This document shows positions 34,683 to 35,087 of a DNA stretch of 35,087 nucleotides, piece after piece. The position numbers were made by a program, and so were the translations under genes. The notes under the pieces were generated by a model. It made no database searches. It saw nothing but the letters and a program-made list of their open reading frames with translations, and was not told the origin of the DNA. Positions within the stretch are counted from its first letter, which is position 1, and the number at the start of each line of letters is the position of its first letter. The DNA comes from Acidimicrobiaceae bacterium. Lineage in GTDB: Bacteria > Actinomycetota > Acidimicrobiia > Acidimicrobiales > RAAP-2. The stretch lies in assembly GCA_947456245.1 (NCBI GenBank), contig CANGPS010000016.1, forward strand, positions 1-35,087, in the 5' to 3' direction.

Positions 34683-35087
<405 letters not shown>

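Overview
The window looks like a housekeeping stretch of a high-GC actinomycete chromosome, most likely from the class Acidimicrobiia. Four things point there: a gene for the actinobacterial integration host factor mIHF; the gene order mihF-gmk-rpoZ-coaBC-metK-priA-def-fmt; a PriA without the usual helicase motifs; and the 5' end of a 16S rRNA gene whose 'CTTGCGCAATGGGCGAAAG' stretch is typical of that class. Stop codons are almost all TGA with a few TAG and no TAA. Every protein-coding gene but two is on the plus strand, and many neighbours overlap by ATGA or TGATG. pyrC is cut by the left edge and the 16S gene by the right edge.

Layout. 1-7231: pyrimidine operon pyrC-carA-carB-pyrD-pyrF. 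7276-14278: mihF-gmk-rpoZ-coaBC-metK-priA-def-fmt (nucleoid protein, GMP kinase, RNA polymerase omega, CoA and SAM synthesis, primosome, start-Met processing). 14288-18875: rpe, riboflavin genes ribD-ribBA-ribH, then hisG and a small cold-shock-like gene. 18872-19195 (minus): a small DUF1844-like gene, divergent from infC. 19201-25052: infC-rpmI-rplT, a SpoU/TrmH rRNA methyltransferase, pheS-pheT. 24943-25923 (minus): an EamA-type transporter that runs 110 bp into the end of pheT. 25956-34242: complete arginine operon argC-J-B-D-F-R-G-H behind a probable ArgR-controlled promoter. 34243-35087: two tandem rRNA promoters, a structured leader, and the first ~405 bases of 16S rRNA.

I found no mobile element, CRISPR array, phage, toxin-antitoxin or defence system, and no convincing new multi-gene system. 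The interesting signals are in gene expression: a repeated leaderless-promoter layout (TAnnnT, then 6-7 bases, then the start codon); an infC that appears to start at AUA at the end of a short upstream ORF; a methyltransferase whose only sensible start is CTG inside the rplT stop; a ten-codon mini-ORF joining that gene to pheS by ATGA overlaps at both ends; and nearly coincident -10 elements on opposite strands between infC and the DUF1844-like gene. Expected partners missing from their usual place (riboflavin synthase ribE, PyrK for a class 1B PyrD) and changes at highly conserved 16S positions, including the EUB338/341F site, also deserve a look.
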